Origin: Micropruina sp.
GTDB lineage: Bacteria > Actinomycetota > Actinomycetes > Propionibacteriales > Propionibacteriaceae
Reading direction: 5' to 3'
Length of the DNA stretch: 64,000 nucleotides
NCBI GenBank assembly: GCA_016711205.1
Contig: JADJTM010000002.1
Span: forward strand, 1,054,001 to 1,118,000
A program made the translations under genes and the position numbers. Below the pieces are notes generated by a model, which was given only the letters and a program-made list of their open reading frames with translations, had not been told where the DNA came from and searched no databases. The first letter of the stretch is position 1; each line of letters begins with the position of its first letter. Shown piece after piece: positions 9,324 through 17,243 of the stretch.

Positions 9324-10314
9324 TCGCGCTCCCGGTGGTGATCGTGTCTCTGGCGAGGCGCCGGCGGGCCTCCAGCGCCGTACGGTACAGGCGTCCGGCC
9401 CGGTACGACGAGCGGACGAGCGGTCCGGACAGTACGCCCGGGAAGCCGATCTCGGTGGCCTCCTGCTCGAGCTCGGCGAACTCGTCCGGCGTGACCCAGC
9501 GGTCGATCGGGTGATGCCGGGGCGACGGCCGCAGGTACTGGGTGATGGTGATCAGCTCGGTGCCCGCGTCGTACAGGTCGCGCAGTGCCTGGCTGACCTC
9601 GGCCCGGGTCTCGCCCATGCCCAGGATCAGGTTCGACTTGGTGACCAGCTGCTCGTCGCGCGACCAGCGCAGCACCTCGAGCGAACGGTCGTAGCTGAAG
9701 CCCGGACGGATCCGGCGAAAGATGCGCGGCACGGTTTCGACATTGTGCGCGAACACCTCGGGACGGGTGTCGAACAGTTGCTGCAGCAGCTCACGTTTGC
9801 CGGAGAAGTCGGGGGCCAGCATCTCGACGCCCACCCCGGGGTTGACCCGGTGGATCTGCCGGATGGTCTCGGAGTAGAGCCAGGCGCCTTCGTCTTCGAG
9901 GTCGTCGCGGCACACGCCGGTGACGGTGGCGTAGCGCAGGCCCATGGTCTGCACCGACTCGGCGACCCGCAACGGTTCGCCCCGGTCATACCCGGACGGC
10001 TTGCGCGACTCGATCTGGCAGAAGTCGCAGCGCCGGGTGCACGAGTCGCCGCCGATCAGGAAGGTGGCCTCGCGGTCTTCCCAGCACTCGTAGATGTTGG
10101 GGCAGCCGGCCTCCTGGCACACGGTGTGCAGGTCTTCGTCCTGAACCAGCTTCATCAGGTCGCGGTATTCGGGACCCATATGGGCGGTGGTGCGGATCCA
10201 CGGCGGCTTGCGCTCGATCGGGGTCTGGCTGTTGCGCACCTCGAGGCGCAACAGCTTGCGGCCAGCCGGCGGGCTGCTGGGCGCGGGGCTGACGGCTTCG
10301 TCTGCAAGGGTCAC
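9313..10314 (-). CDS. lipA: lipoyl synthase LipA
   Basis: This 333-aa radical SAM enzyme inserts two sulfurs into protein-bound octanoyl groups to make lipoyl cofactors. The auxiliary cluster motif CQEAGCPNIYEC (CX4CX5C) and the radical SAM motif CTRRCDFC (CX3CX2C) are both intact, as is the C-terminal region ending in LVRSSYRAG (the auxiliary-cluster Ser). It works on the octanoyl group placed by LipB, encoded about 1 kb upstream; the likely client is the E2 protein encoded at 13.3-15.2 kb, along with GcvH, which is not in the window. Confidence 0.97.
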   Translation of the reverse strand: MTLADEAVSPAPSSPPAGRKLLRLEVRNSQTPIERKPPWIRTTAHMGPEYRDLMKLVQDEDLHTVCQEAGCPNIYECWEDREATFLIGGDSCTRRCDFCQIESRKPSGYDRGEPLRVAESVQTMGLRYATVTGVCRDDLEDEGAWLYSETIRQIHRVNPGVGVEMLAPDFSGKRELLQQLFDTRPEVFAHNVETVPRIFRRIRPGFSYDRSLEVLRWSRDEQLVTKSNLILGMGETRAEVSQALRDLYDAGTELITITQYLRPSPRHHPIDRWVTPDEFAELEQEATEIGFPGVLSGPLVRSSYRAGRLYRTALEARRRLARDTITTGSANGK

Positions 10315-10383
10315 CTGGTCATCCTATCCCGGTTGGTCCCCGGTGCTTGAGGGGTTGCCTGCGCCCTCAGCGAACCCGTGCCG

Positions 10384-10414
10384 GCCGGGCCGGCTCGCCA
10401 CCGGCCGGCCCGGT
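10384..10414. terminator. GC-rich hairpin after the DUF2278 gene
   Basis: ccgggccgg (10385-10393) pairs perfectly with ccggcccgg (10405-10413). It lies between the DUF2278 stop and lipA, both on the minus strand. There is no U-tract, so the role as terminator is tentative. Confidence 0.4.
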
Positions 10415-10470
10415 GTGAAGGACCGATTGCGCCGGTGCTGCGCGCGCGAAGGCGGGCGGGCCGGATCGGC

Positions 10471-11145
10471 TCAGGTGGTCGGATGCCCCTGGTCGTCGGT
10501 GCTGCCGGCCTGGCTGGAGAACCGGGGCAGGAACGCGACGAACGATCCGTCCGGGCGCTGGACGGCGACCGCGCCGTCCTGCCAGATGCCGTTGGTAGCT
10601 GCCCAGCGGGAGCCCAGCGGGTCGCCCTGGTTCTGGTGCACGTTGTGCACCCCCAGCCCGGAGGTGAACGGCTCGCCCCACACCAGCACCGGGCCGCCGA
10701 TGGTGAGGATCTGTTCCAGTGCCGTGCTCGCTTCGAGGTTCGTGCCTGATCGCCACGGCCGGTAGATGACGCTGATCCAGCGCCACAGCGGCGTCCAGCC
10801 GAGAACGGGGCGGTTGGTCCAGGCCGGCCGGATGAACCGGATCGTCCGGGCGATCGGGTGCCTGATGTGGTCGAGCGCCCCGGACGTGGCGACGCTGGAC
10901 AGCGGATGCCAGCCCACCACCGCACTGGCGGACGGCCCCAGGTCGGCCGCGCTGGCCGGCACCACTTTCCACTGCACGCCGGTGGCTGACTGGTGACTGT
11001 CCACGTCCACCGCGGCCTTGTAGGTCGCTCCCGCGACATCGATGGTGAGCATCACGTGGTACCAACTGCCCTGGTTGTCGGGGCGGTCCCGCTCGTGCGC
11101 CACCAGCGTGCCGACCAGAACTCCGTAGCCGTGCTCCAGCGGCAT
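10471..11145 (-). CDS. DUF2278 (YukJ-like) protein
   Basis: The 224-aa protein starts with YGVLVGTLVAHERDR and carries GLGVHNVHQNQGDP followed by GIWQDGAVAV near the C-terminus, the hallmark pattern of DUF2278 proteins such as YukJ; the family function is not established. No signal peptide or membrane segment is visible. A GGGAGG ribosome binding site lies about 7 nt before the ATG. It is inserted between lipB and lipA, which are closer in related genomes, and its upstream region borders a 165-bp MITE-like element; both facts suggest an accessory gene gained at this spot. Confidence 0.8.
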   Translation of the reverse strand: MPLEHGYGVLVGTLVAHERDRPDNQGSWYHVMLTIDVAGATYKAAVDVDSHQSATGVQWKVVPASAADLGPSASAVVGWHPLSSVATSGALDHIRHPIARTIRFIRPAWTNRPVLGWTPLWRWISVIYRPWRSGTNLEASTALEQILTIGGPVLVWGEPFTSGLGVHNVHQNQGDPLGSRWAATNGIWQDGAVAVQRPDGSFVAFLPRFSSQAGSTDDQGHPTT

Positions 11146-11197
11146 GGCGACCTCCCTCTTTCGGCGAAAGAGCGACGAGGTTGCCGGGCTGATACCT

Positions 11198-11363
11198 CAG
11201 CCCGGATCCACCGTTCTGCGCCTACTGCGCGACCCCATCCGGGCGTCCTGGCTGCGCCGGCCACGCTCTACAGACGACCCGGTATGCCCTCGCGCGGACC
11301 GGCTGCCCAGCCCACCCGTCTGGTGCCGCTCGCTACGGCGCCCATCGGTGGATCCGGGCTCAG
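11198..11363 (-). mobile_element. MITE-like 166-bp repeat, copy A
   Basis: This block is the reverse complement of 18798-18962, with roughly nine in ten positions alike by eye. Its ends are inverted repeats of about 15-17 bp (agcccggatccacc type). It has no coding capacity of its own. Its right end overlaps the last four bases of the block with the lipB stop codon, so it could act as the lipB transcript end. Confidence 0.75.
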
Positions 11364-12064
11364 CCGCGGGCGAACTCCGGCAGGCGGTGGTAGGGCCGCA
11401 GCGCCAGCAGCTCGCTCAGGTGCGGCTCGATGGCGTGGGCCACCTCGACCAGGGACGGCGGGGGCGTGCTCAGTTCGGCGGCCATGGCGGTGACCCCGGC
11501 GTCGGCGATCCCGCAGGGCACGATGTTGTCGAAGCCGCCCAGCTGGCCGGTCACGTTGAGGGCGAAACCGTGCATGGTGGTCTGTTTCGAGACCCGGATG
11601 CCGATCGCGGCGATCTTGCGCTCCGGACGTCCGTTGCCGGGTTTCAGCCACACGCCGGTGCGGCCGTCCACCCGTCCGGTGTGAATGCCGTAGTCGGCGA
11701 GCACGCGGATCAGCGCCTCCTCGACCCGTCGCACGTAGTCGACCACCCCGATGCTCCGGGGCAGGAAGATGATCGGGTAACCGACCAGCTGGCCGGGGCC
11801 GTGCCAGGTGATCTTGCCGCCGCGATCGACATCGACCACGGGGGTGCCGTCGAAGGGACGCTCGTGCGGCTCGGTGCGGCGTCCGGCTGTGTAGACGGGT
11901 TCGTGCTCGACGAACAGCACCTGCGGCGGCAGTTCGCCCGAGGCGACCCGGGCGTGGATCTCGCGCTGGTGGTTCCAGGTCGGAATGTACGGGCTCAACC
12001 GCTCGCCCAGGCCCAGGTGGTGAAACTGGACGGGCCGCTCATCGGCCGTCTCGCGCGCGGACAT
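11360..12064 (-). CDS. lipB: octanoyltransferase LipB
   Basis: The 234-aa enzyme moves octanoate from acyl-carrier protein to lipoyl domains. It shows the family core GGKITWHGPGQLVGYP, the catalytic Lys in RKIAAIGIRVSK and the catalytic Cys in NIVPCGIADAGVT. A G-rich ribosome binding site precedes the ATG. The stop codon lies inside the terminal repeat of the adjacent MITE-like element. It divides the lipoate pathway with lipA, which lies downstream on the same strand beyond DUF2278. Confidence 0.96.
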   Translation of the reverse strand: MSARETADERPVQFHHLGLGERLSPYIPTWNHQREIHARVASGELPPQVLFVEHEPVYTAGRRTEPHERPFDGTPVVDVDRGGKITWHGPGQLVGYPIIFLPRSIGVVDYVRRVEEALIRVLADYGIHTGRVDGRTGVWLKPGNGRPERKIAAIGIRVSKQTTMHGFALNVTGQLGGFDNIVPCGIADAGVTAMAAELSTPPPSLVEVAHAIEPHLSELLALRPYHRLPEFARG

Positions 12065-12140
12065 CCCCGCAGTCTATGCCTGGGCCGGGCCGGGGCCGAT
12101 CGCCCGTCACCGCCACGGGGCGCCACCAAGGGCGGGATCG

Positions 12141-12210
12141 GGCGCGACTGCCGCTTTGTAGAGCGGCAGTCGTGGTGTTGGTCACCAGCAGTGCCGGCTC
12201 GCGTGATCGG
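12141..12210 (+). repeat. left hairpin repeat flanking the AbiEi/DUF559-like gene
   Basis: It contains a perfect 11-bp stem, 12145-12155 with 12162-12172, around the loop ttgtag. About three quarters of some 67 positions match the block at 13166-13237 in the same orientation, on the other side of the frameshifted gene. Confidence 0.6.
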
Positions 12211-12263
12211 GTGGGCCGCGATCGTGAACACCTGCGCACGCGCGGGCGCACGCTGAGAGTGTG

Positions 12264-13120
12264 ATGACTGCGGACCTGCTGGCACTCGATATCTTCAGCG
12301 CCGACGCCGCCGGTCGAGCCGGCGTCAGCACCTTCGAGCTGAAGCAGGCGGTGAAGAACGGTACGGTGCTTCGACTCAAGCGCGGGTGGTACACGGGGCA
12401 GCGGCCGCAGTGGCCCTCGGATCGGCATCGGCTCAGGGTGCAGATCGAGTGGGTGAGCGGGCGAACGTGGTGGCCAGCCACTACTCTGCGGCCGCCGCGT
12501 CCGGCCTACCTGTTCATCGACCCGATTGGCGCACCGTCCACCTGATGCGCACCGACGAGCAAGGGCCGCGCACCCGCTCCGGTCTGGTCATTCATGCACG
12601 AGTGCAGGCGCAACCCGGGCTGGCGCTGGCCATCGCGCAGACCGCGCTGACGTGCCCGGTCTCGGGGTTGATGGCCTTTGATGCCGCGCTCCATGCCGAG
12701 CGTGTGACCGCGGCCGAGGTGGCAGCAGTGGCGAAGAGTCTGGCTGGACTGCCCGGGTTCGCACACCTGACGCCGGTCTTGCGGTTGGGTGATGCACGCC
12801 GTGAATCGCCCCTGGAGTCACGAACGGCACTCACCTATGACGGGTGGAACCTGCCGCTCGATCCGCAGTTCATGGTGCCGGGTACGCGGTTTCGTGCCGA
12901 TGGCCGCATCGTCGGCACCGCGGTGCTGGTCGAGAGTGACGGCGAAGGTAAGTACGACGACCCGGGCGCCGGTTTTCGCGAGAAGGTGCGCGAGGACGAC
13001 TTGCGCACCCACGGGTGGGAGGTGGTGCGGGTCACCAGCGATCTGCTGGATCGGCCTGCGATGTTGCTCGCCCGCACCCGCACCGCGCTGAGGCTGGCCG
13101 AACGCCGCCGGGCCGCGTGA
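12264..13120 (+). pseudogene. AbiEi-like winged-helix plus DUF559-type nuclease, frameshifted
   Basis: One gene is spread over two frames. The first frame reads DAAGRAGVSTFELKQAVKNG and LKRGWYTG, an AbiEi-type winged helix; the second continues GERANVVASHYSAAAASG and ends in a DUF559/Vsr-like fold with FRADGRIVGTAVLVESDG, then KY, EKVREDDLRTHGWEVVRVT. The switch lies at about 12440-12465. The span is 857 bp, exactly one base short of 286 codons, so a single deletion (or a sequencing error) explains it. Such fusions are common orphan genes in actinobacteria; the AbiEi name comes from an antitoxin, but no AbiEii toxin is present. If functional it would be a DNA-binding protein with a possible PD-(D/E)XK nuclease. 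Confidence 0.75.
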
Positions 13121-13165
13121 GTACTAACCGGCAGCAACCCTCTGCGTTGTCCACTGCCGGGTTCT

Positions 13166-13237
13166 GGCGCGGGTGCCGCTCTGCAAAGCGGCTGTGGTGG
13201 CGCTCGGTGCCAGTGGTGCCGGGTCACGTGTTCCGGA
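13166..13237 (+). repeat. right hairpin repeat flanking the AbiEi/DUF559-like gene
   Basis: It repeats the block at 12141-12210 in the same orientation, with a shorter stem gccgct/agcggc around ctgcaa. The 5 prime part (ggcgcg, tgccgct, agcggc) is the best conserved. Confidence 0.55.
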
Positions 13238-13246
13238 CGGGGCATG

Positions 13247-13280
13247 GCTGATGCCCGCCACCAGGGTGACGGGCATCAGC
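13247..13280. terminator. hairpin terminator after the E2 gene
   Basis: gctgatgcccg (13247-13257) pairs perfectly with cgggcatcagc (13270-13280), 17 bp beyond the stop of the minus-strand E2 gene. It may serve both strands. Confidence 0.7.
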
Positions 13281-13296
13281 TGCCGAACGCGTGCTG

Positions 13297-15171
13297 CTAC
13301 AGGCCCAACTCGCCGCCGAAGTCGCCGGCCTCCAGGCGGGCCTTGACCACCGAGAGGAACCGCGCGGCATCCGCACCGTCCACCAGGCGGTGGTCGTAGC
13401 TGATCGAGAGGTACATCATGTCGCGGATCGCGATCACCTCACCGAGCGCCGGGTCCTTGATCACCATCGGCCGCTTCACCAGGGCGCCGGTGCCGAGAAT
13501 GGCCGCCTGCGGCTGGTTGATGATCGGGGTGTCGAACAGGGTGCCCGCCGAGCCGTAGTTGGTGATCGTGAACGTGCCGCCGCTGAGCTCGTCGGGCGAG
13601 ATCTTGTTGCCGCGCGAGCGGGACGCCACGTCGCCGATCTTTTTGGCCAGGCCGGCCAGGCTGAGATCGCCCGCATCGCGGATCACCGGCACCAGCAGGC
13701 CACGATCGGTGTCGACCGCGATCCCCAGGTGTTCGGCGGCGTGGTAGGTGATCGTGCCGGCCTCGACGTCCATGCTGGCGTTGACCTTGTCGAACTGCTT
13801 CAGCGCCTCACACACGGCCTTGCAGATGAACGGCAGGTACGACAGCGACGCACCTTCGCGCGCCTTGAAGTCGTCCTTGGCCCGCGCCCGCAGGTTGCTG
13901 ATGTTGGTCAGGTCGACCTCGACCGTGCCGGTCAGCTGGGCCGAGATCTGCAGCGATTCGACCATGCGCTTGGCGATCACCGAACGCATCCGGCTGATCT
14001 TCTCGGTGGTGCCGCGCTTGGACCCTTCGGGCGCTGCGGCCGGCTTTGCGGCAGCCGGGGCGGCAGCAGCCGGGGCAGCGGGGGCCGCTGCGGCCGGTGC
14101 CGGCGCCTCCGCAGCCTTCTTGGCGGCCTCGGCTGCGGCGAGCACGTCCTGCTTGCGGACGCGCCCGCCCACACCGGTGCCCGCCAGGCCCGCCAACTGC
14201 ACGCCGTGCTGGGCTGCGAGCTTGCGCACCAACGGGGTCACGTAGCCGATGTCATCACCCGAATCGGCGGCGGGTGCGGACGGGGCGGGCGCAGGCGTAG
14301 CAGCAGCCGGCTCCGGCTCCTTCGCCGGCTCCGGCTTCGTCTGCTGCGCCGCAGCCGCGGCGGGGGCCTCGGCGCCCGCCTGCTTGGCCACCTCTTCGTT
14401 CTTCTTCTCGTCGCTCTCGCTGATGCCGTCGCCCCGCGGCTCGGCCGGCGTCTCGCCGGACACCTCGGGGGCCGCGGACGGAGCTTCGGCCTGGGCCGGA
14501 GCCGCACCCGGTTCACCGATGACGGCGATCACGGCACCGACGGTGGCCACTTCGTCCTCGCCGATCCTGATCTCGAGGATCACACCCGCAGCGGGGGACG
14601 GGATCTCGGTGTCGACCTTGTCGGTGGAGACCTCGACGATCGGCTCGTCCGCCTCGACGGTGTCGCCGACAGCTTTCAGCCAACGCGACACGGTGCCCTC
14701 GGTGACCGACTCGCCGAGCTGCGGCAACGTCACGTCCGTGGTTGCACCGCCACCGCCGCCGGCGGCCGGCTTCGGCTCGGGGGCATCCGTGGAGGGCGCC
14801 TCGGCCACCGCGGGGGCAGCAGGTTCTTCGGCGTCGGCCTCGGCGGCCGGCACGTTCTCGGCGGCGGCGGGAGCCGCAGCTTCGGCCGAGCCCGCTGCGG
14901 AGTCATCGGACCCACCGGACCCACCGGCCTCGCTCGGGTCGCCGATCAGGGCGAGCACGGCCCCGACGGCCGCGACCTCGTCCTCGCCGACCTTGATCTC
15001 GAGAATGACACCCGCAGCGGGGGACGGGATTTCGGTGTCGACCTTGTCGGTCGAAACCTCCACGATGGGCTCGTCCACCTCGACGGTGTCGCCGACCTGC
15101 TTCAACCAGCGCGAAACCGTGCCTTCGGTAACGCTCTCACCCAGTGCGGGCAAAGGGACGGGCGTTGACAT
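13297..15171 (-). CDS. sucB: 2-oxoacid dehydrogenase E2 with two lipoyl domains (DlaT/SucB type)
   Basis: The 624-aa acyltransferase core subunit has two lipoyl domains (about residues 3-78 and 148-222, each with STDKVDTEIPSPAAGV, Lys lipoylated), Ala/Pro/Glu-rich linkers, an E3-binding domain (VTPLVRKLAAQHGVQL, about 315-350) and a catalytic domain ending in ISYDHRLVDGADAARFL with the active-site His and Asp. In M. tuberculosis the gene at this place (dlaT) serves pyruvate and branched-chain complexes; in others the name sucB is used, so the substrate is not settled. An SD (GGAGA) precedes the ATG. Neighbouring lipA and lipB supply its cofactor. Confidence 0.93.
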   Translation of the reverse strand: MSTPVPLPALGESVTEGTVSRWLKQVGDTVEVDEPIVEVSTDKVDTEIPSPAAGVILEIKVGEDEVAAVGAVLALIGDPSEAGGSGGSDDSAAGSAEAAAPAAAENVPAAEADAEEPAAPAVAEAPSTDAPEPKPAAGGGGGATTDVTLPQLGESVTEGTVSRWLKAVGDTVEADEPIVEVSTDKVDTEIPSPAAGVILEIRIGEDEVATVGAVIAVIGEPGAAPAQAEAPSAAPEVSGETPAEPRGDGISESDEKKNEEVAKQAGAEAPAAAAAQQTKPEPAKEPEPAAATPAPAPSAPAADSGDDIGYVTPLVRKLAAQHGVQLAGLAGTGVGGRVRKQDVLAAAEAAKKAAEAPAPAAAAPAAPAAAAPAAAKPAAAPEGSKRGTTEKISRMRSVIAKRMVESLQISAQLTGTVEVDLTNISNLRARAKDDFKAREGASLSYLPFICKAVCEALKQFDKVNASMDVEAGTITYHAAEHLGIAVDTDRGLLVPVIRDAGDLSLAGLAKKIGDVASRSRGNKISPDELSGGTFTITNYGSAGTLFDTPIINQPQAAILGTGALVKRPMVIKDPALGEVIAIRDMMYLSISYDHRLVDGADAARFLSVVKARLEAGDFGGELGL

Positions 15172-15309
15172 GAATGTGGTCTCCTTCGACGGAACTGCCA
15201 GAACCAGGCTTCACCCTATCCGGTTGGCACTACGTTGAGCAGGCCTTCTGCAACCGGTAACAGCGCTCACCCGGGTTCAACAACCCAGCGAGCGCGGCAC
15301 AATGGCTGC

Positions 15310-15624
15310 GTGGCATTCCGTTGGGACTTCTGGCGCACGCGGCCGCGCCCACCGCGCGTCGATGGCGCGACCCGTTCGCACCTGGATGAGTTCGTCGCAT
15401 CCCGCGCGGGCGTCGAGGCGTTTCTGGAGCCGCAGACCACGATGGCGCGCACCAGCATGCTGCTGGTCGCATCGGACGGAGAGTGGACGCGTCGCTCGAT
15501 CGAATCGCCGGCCTGGGGACGCGAGTTCGCGGCGCGCCACCGGGTGCCGATCTATGACGCCGCGGTGGTCGGGTACCCGCAGCGGATGCGCGATTACAAC
15601 GCCCGGCGCAAATACCGGGGCTGA
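15310..15624 (+). CDS. conserved actinobacterial hypothetical protein
   Basis: The 104-aa product begins at a GTG (VAFRWDFWRTRP) and contains TSMLLVASDGEWTRRSIES and, at the end, RHRVPIYDAAVVGYPQRMRDYNARRK. I recall the terminal VGYPQRMRxxNAR motif in short uncharacterised proteins of other actinobacteria, sometimes loosely named oxidoreductases. There is no signal peptide, membrane segment or cofactor motif. It is divergent from the E2 gene. Function unknown. Confidence 0.7.
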   Translation: MAFRWDFWRTRPRPPRVDGATRSHLDEFVASRAGVEAFLEPQTTMARTSMLLVASDGEWTRRSIESPAWGREFAARHRVPIYDAAVVGYPQRMRDYNARRKYRG

Positions 15625-15646
15625 ACAGCGACCGATACCCGCTCGC

Positions 15647-17236
15647 TCAGCCCAACACCTCGTCGATCCGGTCCAGCTGACCCGACAGATCGAGCACACC
15701 CCGGTAGGCCTCGACGAGCGCCGCCGCCAGTCCGGCACCCTGGGCCGGTTGCGCCGGGCCGAACACGCTCTCCGCGCTGGCGCTGCAGGCCCACAGTCCC
15801 GGCACCGCCGTTCCGTCCGCACGCAGCACGCGGGAGCGTTCGTCGATCACCAGGCCACCCTTGGTGCCCGAATCGCCGGGGTACAGCCGCACCGCCCAGA
15901 ACGGCGCCTTGTTGACCGCGCCAAGGCTGGGGTTGCGGCGCAGCAACGGGTCGCCGAAGTATCGGTCCCAGGCGCTGTCGCCGCGTCCGAAGTCGGTGTC
16001 CTTGCCGCGCTTGGCGAGCTGATTGAACGCCACCACGCTGCCGATCAGCCCGGCCCGGTCGACCCCGAGGGTCTGCGCGAGCTCGTCGAGACTGCCCGCC
16101 CGCACCAGTTCGTCCGATTCGATCGCCGCCTTCGGTGACGTACCGGCCGCCCACGGCCCGAGCGGGTACGCCTTGCGGTGCCTGCTGTCGAGAATCAGGA
16201 ACGACGGCACCGAGCGCATGCCGCGGTTGTGCTCGTACATGCGGCGTCCCGCCAGCACCGACGGCTGCGCCTCGTTCAGATAGCGGTCGCCGGCCTGATC
16301 GACGATCAGGCTGTGCGGCGCGACCCGCGCGGCGTCCACCTTGTGCGCGACTCCGTCGGCGAGCAGCACCGGCGTCCACCAGGCCTGATCGAGACCGGCC
16401 ACCGCCGCGTCCACCTGCGCACCGGCGGCCAGCGCCGCGCCCTCGGCGCCCAACCCGACCGACCAGGCGGACGAGGTGGGCAAGGGCAGGTGCTCCTGAC
16501 GCAACGACTGGTCGCCTTCGAAGCCGCCGCACGCCAGCATCACCCCGCGAGCGGCCTGCACCTCGACCCGCTGACCGTCGCGCTGCACCGTCACTCCGGT
16601 GACCGTGCCGCCGTCCACCTGCAGACCCACCAGCGGCGCCTCGAGCCACAGCTCCACGCCACTGCCCAGTGCCCGGCGCAGCAGTTCGCTGACCAGGGCG
16701 GCCCCGCCGCTGAGCAGGCCCGGGTGGCGAAACGGGCTGGCCAGTCGGGCCAGCAGGCCGGGCCGGCTCTTGGCCGGGTCGGCGCCGCGCACCCGGCCCA
16801 GCCACTGCTCGTCCAGCTTCGCGGCGACCGGACGCACCCGCACGCTGCGGCCCTGTGCCGCGGCGCCGTCGGCGTCCGGACGGCAGTCGGGCAGCGACCT
16901 GATCACCTCCAGGGCGATCTTCGACGTGCTCAGCCACCGTCCCAGCGCCGCCGCGGTACGGACGAAGGCCGCACGCCGCGCGGCGAACACCGGCGACTCG
17001 GGTGTGGCCAGGGCGTTGAGGTAGCGCAGCGCATCGTCGGGGGAGTCGGACGGAATACCGCCCCGGCCCATCAGGTCGTTGGCCGGCAGCCACAGGGCGC
17101 CGTCGGTGGTGGCGGTGGTGCCGCCGACGGCCGCATCGGCCTCGACCACGAGCACCTCGTGCCCGAGCCGGCGGGCGGCCACGGCGGCCAGCAGGCCGGC
17201 CGCTCCGGCGCCCACGATGATCACATCGGTGCGCAT
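15647..17236 (-). CDS. FAD-dependent oxidoreductase, KstD/fumarate-reductase-like
   Basis: The 529-aa flavoprotein opens with the Rossmann motif VIIVGAGAAGLLAAVAARR and GGTTATTDGALWLP, continues with VMLACGGFEGDQSLRQ, and closes with YPGDSGTKGGLVIDERSRVL. This is the architecture of 3-ketosteroid-delta1-dehydrogenases and related FAD-binding dehydrogenases. The usual C-terminal GPxxYPGPGATxGPA stretch is changed (FGPAQPAQGAG), so steroid dehydrogenation should not be assumed. The start is placed 7 bp after the pepA stop, which makes a pepA-oxidoreductase operon; the reading frame is open further upstream inside pepA but lacks homology there. No steroid catabolism genes are nearby. Confidence 0.82.
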   Translation of the reverse strand: MRTDVIIVGAGAAGLLAAVAARRLGHEVLVVEADAAVGGTTATTDGALWLPANDLMGRGGIPSDSPDDALRYLNALATPESPVFAARRAAFVRTAAALGRWLSTSKIALEVIRSLPDCRPDADGAAAQGRSVRVRPVAAKLDEQWLGRVRGADPAKSRPGLLARLASPFRHPGLLSGGAALVSELLRRALGSGVELWLEAPLVGLQVDGGTVTGVTVQRDGQRVEVQAARGVMLACGGFEGDQSLRQEHLPLPTSSAWSVGLGAEGAALAAGAQVDAAVAGLDQAWWTPVLLADGVAHKVDAARVAPHSLIVDQAGDRYLNEAQPSVLAGRRMYEHNRGMRSVPSFLILDSRHRKAYPLGPWAAGTSPKAAIESDELVRAGSLDELAQTLGVDRAGLIGSVVAFNQLAKRGKDTDFGRGDSAWDRYFGDPLLRRNPSLGAVNKAPFWAVRLYPGDSGTKGGLVIDERSRVLRADGTAVPGLWACSASAESVFGPAQPAQGAGLAAALVEAYRGVLDLSGQLDRIDEVLG

Positions 17237-17243
17237 CCGGACG

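Noticed and set aside
12264..13120. Type IV toxin-antitoxin system
   Set aside because: Only the AbiEi-like helix is present and it is fused to a nuclease-like domain; there is no AbiEii nucleotidyltransferase toxin next to it.
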